Of a stretch of DNA of 53,409 bases, positions 24,600 through 33,551 are shown piece after piece. The notes under the pieces are model-generated. The model searched no databases, was not told where the DNA came from, and saw only the letters and a program-made list of their open reading frames with translations. Origin of the DNA: Ruminococcaceae bacterium UBA1404 (lineage in GTDB: Bacteria; Bacillota; Clostridia; Oscillospirales; Ruminococcaceae). Each line of letters starts with the position of its first letter. Positions within the stretch are counted from its first letter, which is position 1. The position numbers were made by a program, and so were the translations under genes. Location: positions 1 through 53,409 of the forward strand of contig DBQC01000012.1 of NCBI GenBank assembly GCA_002305075.1, in the 5' to 3' direction.

Positions 24600-24627
24600 A
24601 TTATAGCATATCCCGGCGGCGATGCAA
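24600..24627 (-). promoter_or_regulatory. Sigma-A promoter of typA
   Basis: Minus strand: TTGCAT (24627-24622), a 16-nt spacer and TATAAT (24605-24600) with an extended TGC before the -10. Confidence 0.75.
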
Positions 24628-24704
24628 AGTAACCCATGCATACAAACAAGCCGAGCCCTTTGGAACCCCCCTTGTGTTTGCCATTCGCCTTTTGATGCGG
24701 CAAC

Positions 24705-24742
24705 AAAAGCCCGCCACGCTCATTGCGCGGCGGGCTTTTAAG
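24705..24742 (-). terminator. Terminator of the lipoprotein pair
   Basis: AAAAGCCCGCC (24705-24715) and GGCGGGCTTTT (24729-24739). On the minus strand the T-run follows the hairpin, 10 nt past the rhodanese gene. Confidence 0.85.
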
Positions 24743-24751
24743 ATATTGCGG

Positions 24752-25375
24752 TTAGGAGGCGACCACAGAGTAGCTGCCGGACACCACAAGCTCCTCGGTG
24801 TCGGTGATGAGGTCGCGGTACTCATCGCCGGTATACTGGGCCATGCCGCCGATGTTGTAAATGCGGCTCATGTCGTAATCGAGAGCGGCCAACATCTTCA
24901 TCAGCATGTTGACCCGCCCGCCCGACTGGCAGACAATGAACAGAGTTTTATCCTTGGGGAACAGGGCGTTCAGAATGGCCTCAGAGGTCTCGTAGACGGC
25001 CTCGGGCGCATCGTGGGTGCCCTTAAAGAGCTGGGGGAAGCCCTCCTCGCCGGCCTTCTCGTTGTAAATATAGGCAAAGAAGGGGATAACCTCAAAGTTG
25101 CGCAGATGCTTTTTGGAATAGTCCTCATAGTTGCGCAGGTCGATGTAGAATACATCATCCCGGCCGAGGTAGTCCAGCAGATTTGTGGCGTTAATGCCCG
25201 AATTCTCATAGGTATAGTCGCCTGCTACCTTCTGAGCCGGGGGCAGCTCCGGAATCTCGGGCTCGGTGGCGGCGGGGGGCGTGTCTACGGGAGCCTCGGG
25301 AGCCGGGGCTGCGGGGCCACAGGCCGCTAGCAGCATCATGGCGATGAGCGATAGAGCAAAAACCTTTTTAAGCAT
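24752..25375 (-). CDS. Rhodanese-domain lipoprotein
   Basis: A 207-aa extracytoplasmic lipoprotein. The signal ends with LLAACG (Cys about 20), followed by a Pro/Ala/Glu linker to about 48. The rest is a rhodanese-like domain: VFYIDLRNYEDYSKKHLRNF (about 74-93) is the CH2A-type start and LFIVCQSGGRVNMLMKML (about 145-162) carries the likely active Cys in VCQSGGR. IYNIGGMAQYTGDEY ends the fold. It may handle sulfur or thiol transfer at the cell surface. It is 57 nt downstream of an FMN-binding-like lipoprotein and shares a promoter and terminator with it. Confidence 0.82.
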   Translation of the reverse strand: MLKKVFALSLIAMMLLAACGPAAPAPEAPVDTPPAATEPEIPELPPAQKVAGDYTYENSGINATNLLDYLGRDDVFYIDLRNYEDYSKKHLRNFEVIPFFAYIYNEKAGEEGFPQLFKGTHDAPEAVYETSEAILNALFPKDKTLFIVCQSGGRVNMLMKMLAALDYDMSRIYNIGGMAQYTGDEYRDLITDTEELVVSGSYSVVAS

Positions 25376-25432
25376 GTTATTTCCTCCTATTTGCTGGGCT
25401 AAAGGCCCATAATGCTTAGCTTATAGAGCTTT

Positions 25433-26152
25433 TTAACCGGCGGCAAAGTAGCTGTCCTGGGCGTGGAAGTCAAACATGGCCTGCAGGATACGGATGATGT
25501 TGTTGGCCGATACCGAGGCGCCGGCAAAGGTATCGATCACATAGTCGGCCCGGCCCTCGCCCGACTGGTAGTCGGCAAGGTCGATGTCGTCTATGATGCT
25601 CAGGGTGCCCAGGTAGGCGGCGTCCTTCTTCACAAAGAAGGGGATGTACTCGGTTTTAAACATCTCGTATGTCTGGCCGGAGGGGATGGGGTCGGAGTCG
25701 CCCCAGTGTCCGCCGGTGTAATGGCCGGTGGAGTCGGCATCGAAGGAGAGATACTTAATCTGGGCATCCTTGGGGTCTTTGCTGGAGGGAAGGGTCAGTT
25801 CCACATAGAGGGTCTGCCACATATTCACCGAAGCCTCGCGGCAGGTGCAGGACAGATAGGACACCTGATATTTAATGTAGTCCCGGGCACGGTAGCGCCA
25901 GGTGACAAAGGCGTAGAAGGGGGTCTCGTTTTTGGGGCCGTCGATGTGGGCATGGGGGATAACAGCCACCACATTGGCAATACCGTCGGGACCAAGGCCG
26001 GCGCTCTCGTTGAGGAAGGCGTTCACATCGTCAAGGCCGATTGGTTCGGCTTGGGTCTGGGCGGGGGGTGCGGCATTTGGTGCCCCTCCGCAGCCGGCCA
26101 ACAGCAGCAAGGCCGCCAGCAGCACAAGGGAGAGCCGGAGCTGTTTTTTCAT
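25433..26152 (-). CDS. Lipoprotein with FMN-binding-like motif
   Basis: A 239-aa lipoprotein (lipobox LLAGCG, Cys about 21). The C-terminus carries DTFAGASVSANNII (about 204-217), which resembles the flavinylation motif D--SGA[ST]-[ST] of FMN-binding domains (RnfG/NqrC/PplA type), with Ala in place of the first Ser and Ser at the FMN-accepting position. Two cysteines occur in SCTCRE (about 98-103), possibly a disulfide or metal site. A strong promoter is 38 nt upstream. A role in extracytoplasmic electron transfer is inferred, not shown. Confidence 0.6.
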   Translation of the reverse strand: MKKQLRLSLVLLAALLLLAGCGGAPNAAPPAQTQAEPIGLDDVNAFLNESAGLGPDGIANVVAVIPHAHIDGPKNETPFYAFVTWRYRARDYIKYQVSYLSCTCREASVNMWQTLYVELTLPSSKDPKDAQIKYLSFDADSTGHYTGGHWGDSDPIPSGQTYEMFKTEYIPFFVKKDAAYLGTLSIIDDIDLADYQSGEGRADYVIDTFAGASVSANNIIRILQAMFDFHAQDSYFAAG

Positions 26153-26189
26153 CTTCTAATGTCCTCCTCAAAGGTGTTTTATACCGTGG

Positions 26190-26218
26190 ATATTAGCACA
26201 TGTTGGAGTGCATGTCAA
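26190..26218 (-). promoter_or_regulatory. Near-consensus promoter of the lipoprotein pair
   Basis: Minus strand: TTGACA (26218-26213), a 17-nt spacer and TAATAT (26195-26190). Confidence 0.85.
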
Positions 26219-26296
26219 TCCTTAACAGGAATTGTTTCCATTGCCTATAAAAGCAGTAGGCAATATGCTTATCTGTTGTTGGCGCATCGGTAGGGC

Positions 26297-27274
26297 TTAA
26301 TACCCCAGCTCCCGGTTGACCGTCCGCTTAAAGGGCTTATCGGCGGCATAAGCCTCGAGGTTTTCTATGAATATCTCGATGATGGTCTGCACCGTGAGGG
26401 CAAAGGTAGTGCCGCCCGACACATGGGGGGTCAAAATGGCGTTTTTGGCCGTCCACAAGGGGCTATCTTCGGGCAGCGGTTCCTTTACAAACACATCCAG
26501 CCCGGCGCCGCCCAGATACCCGCTGTTAAGGGCTTCGACCAGCGCCTGCTCGTCGAGAACATCGCCCCGGCCCACATTGATGATATAGCAGCCCTGCTTT
26601 AAGGCAAAAATGCGCTCGCGGTTTAACAGGCCGGCCGTGTCCTTGATACCAGGCAAAGCCAGCGCTACCAAGTCGGCATCTTTTAGAGCTTCGTCGAGCT
26701 GGTCGGTGGTAAACAGCCGCTCGATATAGTCGGGCTTTGGGCTTAGGGTGCGCTTTACGCCGGTGACACGGGCACCCAGCAGATGGGCCCGATAGGCAAA
26801 GGCCCCGCCGATATCGCCAAGGCCCACCACCGTCACCTTAAGTCCGGTTACGGCCCCCACCATGCCCTGCCGGCGCCACACCCGGTTGCACTGATTTTCC
26901 ATATACTCGGGAAAGCGCTTGAGCAGCGCCAGCATCTGGGCCACCATGTACTCCGAGATGCCCACGCCATAGCCGCCCGATGCGTTGGTCAGCATGATGC
27001 TCTCGGGCAGCGCGCCGGGGGCGCAGTACTGGGCTACCCCGGCCGAGGAGGTTTGCAGCCACTTGAGATTTTTGGCCTCGGGCAGACGGGACACAGGGAT
27101 ATTGCCGAATACTACCTCGCAGTCCTCCAGCCAACCCTCGGGGATGGGGGATGCAAACTCGTCGCTTGCAAGAAACTTAGCCTCAAAACCCAGAGCCTCG
27201 GCCCGCTCTTTGATCAGGGCCTGATAATCGTCTTTAACCGCACCGTAGCAGACGCCGATGATGCGCTTTGCCAT
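26297..27274 (-). CDS. D-2-hydroxyacid dehydrogenase (NAD-binding)
   Basis: A 325-aa member of the D-isomer-specific 2-hydroxyacid dehydrogenases. WLQTSSAGVAQYC (about 67-79) is the substrate-side Ser/Gly motif. VTVVGLGDIGGAFAYRAHLLGARVTG (about 142-167) is the Rossmann motif. INVGRGDVLDEQALVEAL (about 232-249) holds the active Arg region and LTPHVSGGT (about 281-289) the catalytic His. The acid after the third beta strand is replaced by VTGVKR, so NADP preference is possible. ATG 27274 has GGGAGG upstream; the substrate is unknown. Confidence 0.88.
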   Translation of the reverse strand: MAKRIIGVCYGAVKDDYQALIKERAEALGFEAKFLASDEFASPIPEGWLEDCEVVFGNIPVSRLPEAKNLKWLQTSSAGVAQYCAPGALPESIMLTNASGGYGVGISEYMVAQMLALLKRFPEYMENQCNRVWRRQGMVGAVTGLKVTVVGLGDIGGAFAYRAHLLGARVTGVKRTLSPKPDYIERLFTTDQLDEALKDADLVALALPGIKDTAGLLNRERIFALKQGCYIINVGRGDVLDEQALVEALNSGYLGGAGLDVFVKEPLPEDSPLWTAKNAILTPHVSGGTTFALTVQTIIEIFIENLEAYAADKPFKRTVNRELGY

Positions 27275-27402
27275 GCTAACGCCTCCCTTTTTTTTAGAGG
27301 GCTCCTGCGCTTTGGCCGCAAAGCTTAGGGCGCAACAGCCCACTTTTGGGCCATTGTACCACATTCACCCAAATAAGACTATATATCCTATCCGTTTTAT
27401 CC

Positions 27403-27439
27403 AAAAATCTCCGGGCCTGTATCGATACAGGCCCGGAGA
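27403..27439 (-). terminator. Terminator of the large surface-protein gene
   Basis: A perfect 32-bp palindrome (27408-27439, centre at 27423/27424) with AAAAA at 27403-27407, read as TTTTT after the hairpin on the minus strand. Confidence 0.88.
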
Positions 27440-27464
27440 AGAGCTTGGTTATTCGGTTGGGAAA

Positions 27465-29846
27465 TCAGGCGTAGAGCTTGACAAGGTCGGCAGCTCTAAA
27501 GAAGATGCGGTGTTTGGCGGTGCGAGGAATACGGGCGCAGTTGATGGTTGCGGTGCGCTGGCTGCCCCCGTCGCTGTAGGTGAGCGCCAATTTGATGTTC
27601 TTGCCGGCCAGCTTGTCGATGACCCAGAAGGGAATCTCGTTGTAGGTGGTGGCGTTAAAGCTCAAGGTCTCCCCGGCTTTGGCCTCAAGAATATCCACAT
27701 AGAGGTTGTTATAGGCGGTTTGGGCCATCTGTTCGAGCAGATAGTTGCTGCTGTCGGCTTCGGGTTCGGCGCCGTGGTAAACGGGCACATGGTAACCGGT
27801 GACGGTTTTAAATGTGTAGGTGATGTCCTCTGCAAAACCGTGGAGAGTACCGCCGGGGATGGTGACGGTGTAGCTGGTATTGGCGGCAAAGGCGCTGTGG
27901 CTTAGGGTGAGCACCTTTTTATCATTGTCGAACTTGACCTCGGTGGCCAGGTTGCTGCCGCTGCCGTTCTTTTTGATGGTTACACCCGAAAGATTTTTGC
28001 CCGCAGACAGGTGCACGGCCTTGTTAAAGGTGATTTTGACCGCCGCCGTGGTGGACACATTGTTGCCTGCGGGGGCGGTGGTGTAGGTGGGGATAGCCTC
28101 GGTGGTAAAGCCAAAGATTCCGCCCGCATAGCCCTCGATGGCGTCCTCGGCGATGGTTAGCTCATACTCGGTGCCGTAACTGAGCAGGCCTTGCGGCACA
28201 AGGGTCACGGTGTTTTCCAGGGCGGACTTGGTCAGGCTCACTGTGGCGCCGTCCTTAATTTTAAGCACAATCCCGTTGGCGTTCGAGATGGCGGCCGTGT
28301 CGCTGAAGATCAGCTCAATGTCCGCAAGGTTTACCGCCACGCCGGTGGCCTCATCAGCCGGGGTGATGCTGTCAAGCTCGATGGTGACGCTGCTTAGCAC
28401 CACATCAAAGCTCTGGTAGTCCGATGTGGCGCCGGTCTTATCGTCGGTAGCCTGCACATAGATGGTCTCGGACCCGGCGGGCTTATAGCTTGTGGGATTG
28501 GCAATCTGCTTATACTGCACCGTCTTCAGCAGGTTGGTGGTGCGGGTGTAGAACTTGTAGCTATAACCGCTCTCGGTCTTTATAAAGCTTGTAAGGTTGA
28601 TGCTCTCGCCCTTTTTAACCTCGGCTTTGTCGCCTTTGCCAAGACCGGCGAGGGTCACCTTGGGGGGTGCTTCCACGGTAAGGGCGATTTTGACCGGCCC
28701 GGTTTTAAGGCCGTCCTGCTCGGCCACCACATAGTAGACGGCTTCGCCGGCCTCTTTGGGTGTCGCGGTAGCGGGAATTTTAACGCCGGCCTTGGCATCG
28801 CTGTAAAAGCTTAGCGTGGCCGATGCGGGGTCGAGGTTTTCGATGAGGGTTTTAAGGTCGATGCTCTCGCCCAACTTGATGCTAACGCCGGTTTTCACCT
28901 TAAAAGCAGGGGCCTTGGGCTCGGCCTGCCACTGGGCATAGAGAGTGAGGTTCTCGGTGAGGGTCAGCTTATCCCCGACCGCCACCGCAGAGCCGGTGCC
29001 GTCTGGACGGGTGTTCCAGCCGGTGAACACAAAGCCCGTGCGGGTCATGCTGCCCGCTCCGGCCACCGTGAGCTCCTGCCCCTGTTCGGCCGTAACGGCC
29101 TCGGGGGCTTTCTGGCCGCCGGACGCATCGTAGGTCAGCGTGAATTTGGGCTTAACGGCCTGCCACTGGGCATAGAGGGTGAGGTCGGCGGTGAGGGGCA
29201 CGGCCTGGCCTGGGTTGTAGCGGGTACCGCCGCCATCCTTTTGGGTGCTCCAGTGGCTGAACACATGGCCCTCCCGGCTGAGGGCGGCGCCGCTGTCGGC
29301 CGTGAGCAGCGCACCGGTCTGGGCGGCAGGCAAGGTGCCGGTGCCGCCGTTTAGATGGTAGCTCAGGCTATAAGCCGTGGCCTTATTGAGGGTGAGCGAT
29401 TTGTTCACCTCGCCGAGGGTCTGGCCGGCGCCGTCGATAATGCGCAGCAAGCTAAGCTGGACAGTGCCCTCTACCTCCACATGAAAGGTAAGACTTTGGC
29501 CGGTGGCGGCGGGGGTGGTCACCGGCTCGCCCTCGCCCAGCTTATAGACGGCCTTCCAGCCGGGGGCGGCGGTTTCCTCGCGGGTCACCATCAGGGTCAC
29601 TCGGTCTTTGCCGGGGACGACAGCTCCCCCCTCGCCGGTGGTGGCGGGGGTTATTTCGGTCTGGCTTATGCGCACAAGCTCGGCCGAAAAGCCGGTTTTT
29701 TGGGCCGTGGCGGCAAAGGCGGTGGCCGGGCGGGCGTTTTGCGGCCGCCTTGGGCCGGGACGGGCGGCCAGCGCAGGGGCAGCCAGACCTACTGCCAACA
29801 GCAGCGCCAGCGCCAGCGATAGAATGTTTGTGGTTGTTCTTTTCAT
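27465..29846 (-). CDS. Large secreted surface protein with InlB-type repeats
   Basis: A 793-aa secreted protein. A signal peptide (about 1-27, ending APALAA) is followed by a region to about 160. Two Listeria-Bacteroides (InlB B-) repeats then follow (about 160-310) with the typical YHLNGGTG...HVFSHWST and YDASGGQ...FVFTGWNT patterns, each ending LTLYAQWQA. Next are two domains about 310-480 and two bacterial Ig-like (Big_5/SbsA) domains (about 490-690; SITPADEATGVAVNLADIEL). No LPxTG, SLH or membrane anchor is seen at the C-terminus. Function is unknown; adhesion or S-layer-like roles fit. It is preceded by a foldable leader and has a strong terminator. Confidence 0.8.
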   Translation of the reverse strand: MKRTTTNILSLALALLLAVGLAAPALAARPGPRRPQNARPATAFAATAQKTGFSAELVRISQTEITPATTGEGGAVVPGKDRVTLMVTREETAAPGWKAVYKLGEGEPVTTPAATGQSLTFHVEVEGTVQLSLLRIIDGAGQTLGEVNKSLTLNKATAYSLSYHLNGGTGTLPAAQTGALLTADSGAALSREGHVFSHWSTQKDGGGTRYNPGQAVPLTADLTLYAQWQAVKPKFTLTYDASGGQKAPEAVTAEQGQELTVAGAGSMTRTGFVFTGWNTRPDGTGSAVAVGDKLTLTENLTLYAQWQAEPKAPAFKVKTGVSIKLGESIDLKTLIENLDPASATLSFYSDAKAGVKIPATATPKEAGEAVYYVVAEQDGLKTGPVKIALTVEAPPKVTLAGLGKGDKAEVKKGESINLTSFIKTESGYSYKFYTRTTNLLKTVQYKQIANPTSYKPAGSETIYVQATDDKTGATSDYQSFDVVLSSVTIELDSITPADEATGVAVNLADIELIFSDTAAISNANGIVLKIKDGATVSLTKSALENTVTLVPQGLLSYGTEYELTIAEDAIEGYAGGIFGFTTEAIPTYTTAPAGNNVSTTAAVKITFNKAVHLSAGKNLSGVTIKKNGSGSNLATEVKFDNDKKVLTLSHSAFAANTSYTVTIPGGTLHGFAEDITYTFKTVTGYHVPVYHGAEPEADSSNYLLEQMAQTAYNNLYVDILEAKAGETLSFNATTYNEIPFWVIDKLAGKNIKLALTYSDGGSQRTATINCARIPRTAKHRIFFRAADLVKLYA

Positions 29847-29865
29847 AATAAAGCCTCCTTAGCTA

Positions 29866-29919
29866 AAGGGCCTTCCGGCCAAAAAGCCGGCAAGCGGGCC
29901 TCGAGAGTCTATGGCCCTT
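29866..29919 (-). promoter_or_regulatory. Foldable 5' leader of the surface-protein gene
   Basis: On the minus strand AAGGGCC (29919-29913) can pair with GGCCCTT (29872-29866), enclosing a 5-bp hairpin (29890-29886 with 29879-29875). GGCCC at 29900-29896 offers an alternative partner. The ribosome site AAGGAGG lies about 8 nt downstream. No known riboswitch pattern matches. The rest of 29847-30099 shows only AT-rich tracts and a weak GGGCAC/GTGCCC hairpin near 30057-30073. Confidence 0.4.
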
Positions 29920-30099
29920 ACAGTTAAAGAGTGTGCTAAAACCTAAATTTTATTGTGTCCAATTGGAAAAAATTTTTCTACCCCGGACTTGAGGGGCATG
30001 GCTGTGCAGTAGACCTTGAGAAATTCTCCCATTTTATCAAGAAAATGGCTCATAAAGGGCACGCTGTGCCCCGACCGAGCTAAAGCGACATGGGCACTA

Positions 30100-33000
30100 T
30101 CACTCCAGCAGCGCAGTCAAGGCCTCTCGCATGGCTTCTATCAGCGGTGTGCCGGCGGCAAAGCGGACGGCAAAATAGGGCTTTGGCCCAGCATTGACCA
30201 GTACACGGCCGCCCAGCGCCCCCACAATGCGGGCGGTCTGAGCAGGGTCGAGCCGTGTGGGATAAAGCAGCAGCTGGTGCTGGCGCTGGCTGATCTCCCG
30301 AATGCCCACCCGCCCCGCAAGACCCCGCAGCTCGGCAATCTCGATAAGCCCCATCACAGCCTCGGGCGGATCGCCAAAGCGGTCTATGAGCTCGTCGATC
30401 ATGTCCGATGCATCGTCCTCGTCCCGAATCACCGCTATCTTTTTATAGATGTCCAGCCGCTGCGCCTGGCTTTCGATATAATCCTCGGGGATATGGGCGG
30501 TTATCTGCACATCAATCAGGCACTCGTTGCTCTCGGGCAGGGGCTCGCCCCGGGCTTCGGCCACCGCCTCGGATAAAAGGCGCAGATACATCTCGTAGCC
30601 CACGGCGTCCATATGCCCGTGCTGCTGGGCACCAAGGATATTGCCGGCTCCGCGGATTTCCAGGTCCCGCATGGCAATCTGCATACCCGAGCCAAAGCTG
30701 GTAAACTCCCGGATAGCCTCCAGGCGCTTTTGGGCAATTTCGCTGATGATCCGGTCCCGCCTAAAGGTGAGATAGGCAAAAGCCCGGCGGTTGCCACGGC
30801 CCACCCGCCCCCTTATCTGGTAGAGCTGAGAGAGGCCAAAGCGGTCGGCTTCCTCCACAATGAGGGTGTTGCAGTTTTGCACATCCACCCCCGCTTCGAT
30901 GATGGTGGTGCAGACCAGCACATCGATCTCCTGATTAAGCAGCCCTTGCCAGATTTCGGCCATTTTACCCTCGTCCATGCGGCCGTGGGCCGTGCGTATC
31001 CGGGCCTCGGGCACAAGCTCGGCGATGCGGGCGGCGTGAAGCTCGATGTTGTCGATGCGGTTGTGCAGAAAAAATACCTGTCCGCCGCGGCGCAGCTCCC
31101 GCTTGATGGCCTCGGCCAGCACCGTCCAGTCGTGCTCGAGCACATAGGTCTGCACCGGGTGGCGGTTTTGGGGGGCCTCCTCGATGATGGAGATGTCCCG
31201 GATGCCGGCCATGGCCATGCCTAAGGTGCGGGGGATGGGGGTGGCCGACAAAGTGAGGATGTCCACCTCGCTGCGCAGCTGCTTAAAGCGCTCCTTGTGG
31301 GCCACGCCAAACCGCTGCTCCTCGTCGATGACCACAAGCCCTAAGCTCTTAAAGTCCACATCCTTTTGCAGCAGCCGGTGGGTACCTATCACCACATCCA
31401 CAAGGCCCCGCTTAATGTCCTTTATGATGGCGGCCTGCTGCTTTTTGGGCACAAAGCGGCTGAGCAGCTCTACCCGTATGGGAAAGCCCTGCATCCGCTC
31501 GAGGCAGGTTTGATAGTGCTGATAGGCCAGCAGCGTGGTGGGCACCAATAAAGCGCACTGCCGGTTGTCCATCACGCATTTGAACATGGCCCTTAGGGCC
31601 ACCTCGGTTTTGCCAAAGCCCACATCGCCGCAAAGCAGCCGGTCCATGGGCTGGGGGCGCTCCATGTCGGCCTTGATTTCGGCCGTGCAGCGCAGTTGGT
31701 CGTCGGTCTCCTCGTAGGCAAAGCGGCTTTCAAAATCCCGCTGCCAGTCGCAGTCCTCGGCAAAGGCGTGGCCTTGGGCGGTGGCCCGTTTGGTGTAGAT
31801 CTCGATGAGCTCCTTGGCCATATCGGCCACGGCGGCCCGCACCCGTGCCCGGGTTTTGTTCCACTCGGGCGAGGAGAGTTTATTGAGACGCACCCGTCCG
31901 TCCTCGGTTTTGCCCACATAGCGGGACACCAAATCCAGGCTGGTAACCGGTACAAACAGCGTGTCGCTGCCGGCGTAGCGGATTTTGATGTAGTCCTTGG
32001 TGATGTTTTCCACCACCTGCTTTTCCAGCCCGGCATAGATGCCGATACCGTGGGCCACATGCACCACATAGTCGCCCACCACCAGATCGGAGATGGAGCG
32101 AATGGCATCCTCGGCCCGGCGGCGGGCCCGACGGGGGGCAGGGGCGGCGGCCTTTTGATGGCTGATGACCGCAAACTTGAGCGAGGGGTACTCCAGCCCC
32201 GTGGACAGGCGGCGGCTGCTTACATACACCGTCCCGGGCACAAGCTCGCTGAGGTCGTCTCTCAAAGCAGCCGGGTATCCGGCGGCCGACAGGTCGGACT
32301 GCAGCGCCTGTGCGGCCCGCTCGGTGGCGGCCAGCACGGTTACGCAGTAACCCCGCTGACGGTAGTCGTCCAGCTGTTCGGTGAGCAGCGAAAACTCGCC
32401 CCCCCAGGCCGAGGGCTGGATGACCTGAAGGTTAAACAGCCCCCCCAAAGCCACATCGGGCATGGCTCGGGCAAAGGCGTCTATCAGCAGCCCGCGGCCG
32501 CCCAAAGCCGGGGCAAGGTCCTCAAAAGGGGCGTCGTATCGGTCGCAGCCGGGGGTGCACAGCCCCTGCTCGTAGTGTATCTTGATGTCCTCCTGCCGCT
32601 GAAGGCTGAGCGACCGCATGGTCTCCCGGCAGGAGGCGTAGTCCCCCACCGCCAGCACGGTGTCGCCGGTGGCGTAGCTCAGCAGCGTCTCGCCCCCGGG
32701 ATAGACCAGCGGAAAATAGCGGTCGCCCCCGGGCAGGCTGCGCCCCTCCTGCAAACGGGCCATGTCCCGTTCGATCTGAGCCCGGGCGGGGTTGGCGGGT
32801 GCCAGCGTGGCAAGATGCGCCTTTAGCAGCTCGTGCAGCGCATCGGGCTCATAGAGCAGCTCTCGGCCGGGCAGAATGTGGGCGCTGTCCACCGTACCGG
32901 TACGGCGCTGACTGTCGGTTTTAAAGCAGGACAGCGTGTCAATGCTGTCGCCCCAAAACTCCACCCGAAAAGGGTCCTCGGCCGAGGGGGTAAAAAAGTC

Positions 33001-33540
33001 CACAATGCCCCCCCTGCGGGCGTATTGGCAGGGCCCCTCCACCTGGTCGGCCCGGGTATAGCCCGCCGCATAGAGGGCCTGTATCAGCCCCTCGGGGCCG
33101 CCGGCAAAGTTGCTGTCTATGCGCATTCGGGCCTCGGCCAGCCGCTTTGGGGGCAGCGTGCACTGAAGGGCGCCCTCCACCGAGGCCACCACAATGCAGC
33201 CTTCACCGGTCAGGCGGTCCAGCGCCCGGATGCGCTGCTGCTCGTATTCGTGGGAGAGACCTTCTACCTCTCTTAAGTTCCACTCCTTGGCCGGGTAATA
33301 GAGGGCCAGCTCCCGGCCCATGAGGGCGTTGATGTCCTCGCTCAGGCGCACGGCCCCCGGCTCGTCGGCGGTGAGCATGATGATGGACAGGCCGGTGGTC
33401 TCATAAAGGGCGCTGAGCACATGGGCCCGGGCACCCAAAGACAGCCCCACAAGGGACACAGGCCCCCTGCCAAGTTTTAGGCGGGAGGCCGTTTGGTTAA
33501 ATTCATTCAGTTGGGTCAGGGCGTAGGTCAGGGAGGTCAT
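30100..33540 (-). CDS. mfd: Transcription-repair coupling factor
   Basis: A 1146-aa Mfd translocase that removes RNA polymerase stalled at DNA damage and recruits UvrA. Order: UvrB-like N-terminal domain, RNAP-interacting CarD-like domain (GDYVVHVAHGIGIYAGLEK, about 485-505), then the helicase core with LLCGDVGFGKTEVALRAMF (Walker A, about 635), VVIDEEQRFGV (DEEQ box, about 735), LTLSATPIPRTL and a C-terminal TRCF domain. ATG 33540 has AAAAGGAGATGC upstream; the 27 extra codons beyond have no ribosome site. It follows pth by 11 nt, the conserved Firmicutes order. Confidence 0.96.
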   Translation of the reverse strand: MTSLTYALTQLNEFNQTASRLKLGRGPVSLVGLSLGARAHVLSALYETTGLSIIMLTADEPGAVRLSEDINALMGRELALYYPAKEWNLREVEGLSHEYEQQRIRALDRLTGEGCIVVASVEGALQCTLPPKRLAEARMRIDSNFAGGPEGLIQALYAAGYTRADQVEGPCQYARRGGIVDFFTPSAEDPFRVEFWGDSIDTLSCFKTDSQRRTGTVDSAHILPGRELLYEPDALHELLKAHLATLAPANPARAQIERDMARLQEGRSLPGGDRYFPLVYPGGETLLSYATGDTVLAVGDYASCRETMRSLSLQRQEDIKIHYEQGLCTPGCDRYDAPFEDLAPALGGRGLLIDAFARAMPDVALGGLFNLQVIQPSAWGGEFSLLTEQLDDYRQRGYCVTVLAATERAAQALQSDLSAAGYPAALRDDLSELVPGTVYVSSRRLSTGLEYPSLKFAVISHQKAAAPAPRRARRRAEDAIRSISDLVVGDYVVHVAHGIGIYAGLEKQVVENITKDYIKIRYAGSDTLFVPVTSLDLVSRYVGKTEDGRVRLNKLSSPEWNKTRARVRAAVADMAKELIEIYTKRATAQGHAFAEDCDWQRDFESRFAYEETDDQLRCTAEIKADMERPQPMDRLLCGDVGFGKTEVALRAMFKCVMDNRQCALLVPTTLLAYQHYQTCLERMQGFPIRVELLSRFVPKKQQAAIIKDIKRGLVDVVIGTHRLLQKDVDFKSLGLVVIDEEQRFGVAHKERFKQLRSEVDILTLSATPIPRTLGMAMAGIRDISIIEEAPQNRHPVQTYVLEHDWTVLAEAIKRELRRGGQVFFLHNRIDNIELHAARIAELVPEARIRTAHGRMDEGKMAEIWQGLLNQEIDVLVCTTIIEAGVDVQNCNTLIVEEADRFGLSQLYQIRGRVGRGNRRAFAYLTFRRDRIISEIAQKRLEAIREFTSFGSGMQIAMRDLEIRGAGNILGAQQHGHMDAVGYEMYLRLLSEAVAEARGEPLPESNECLIDVQITAHIPEDYIESQAQRLDIYKKIAVIRDEDDASDMIDELIDRFGDPPEAVMGLIEIAELRGLAGRVGIREISQRQHQLLLYPTRLDPAQTARIVGALGGRVLVNAGPKPYFAVRFAAGTPLIEAMREALTALLE

Positions 33541-33551
33541 AGCATCTCCTT

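Noticed and set aside
25463..26293. A 276-codon plus-strand frame opposite the FMN-binding-like lipoprotein
   Set aside because: It would cross the promoter and ribosome site of the lipoprotein gene and has no recognisable domain.
31696..32826. A long plus-strand open frame (376 codons) opposite mfd
   Set aside because: It is antisense to a clear mfd gene, has histidine/glycine-rich low-complexity translation and no ribosome site; high GC makes such shadows common here.
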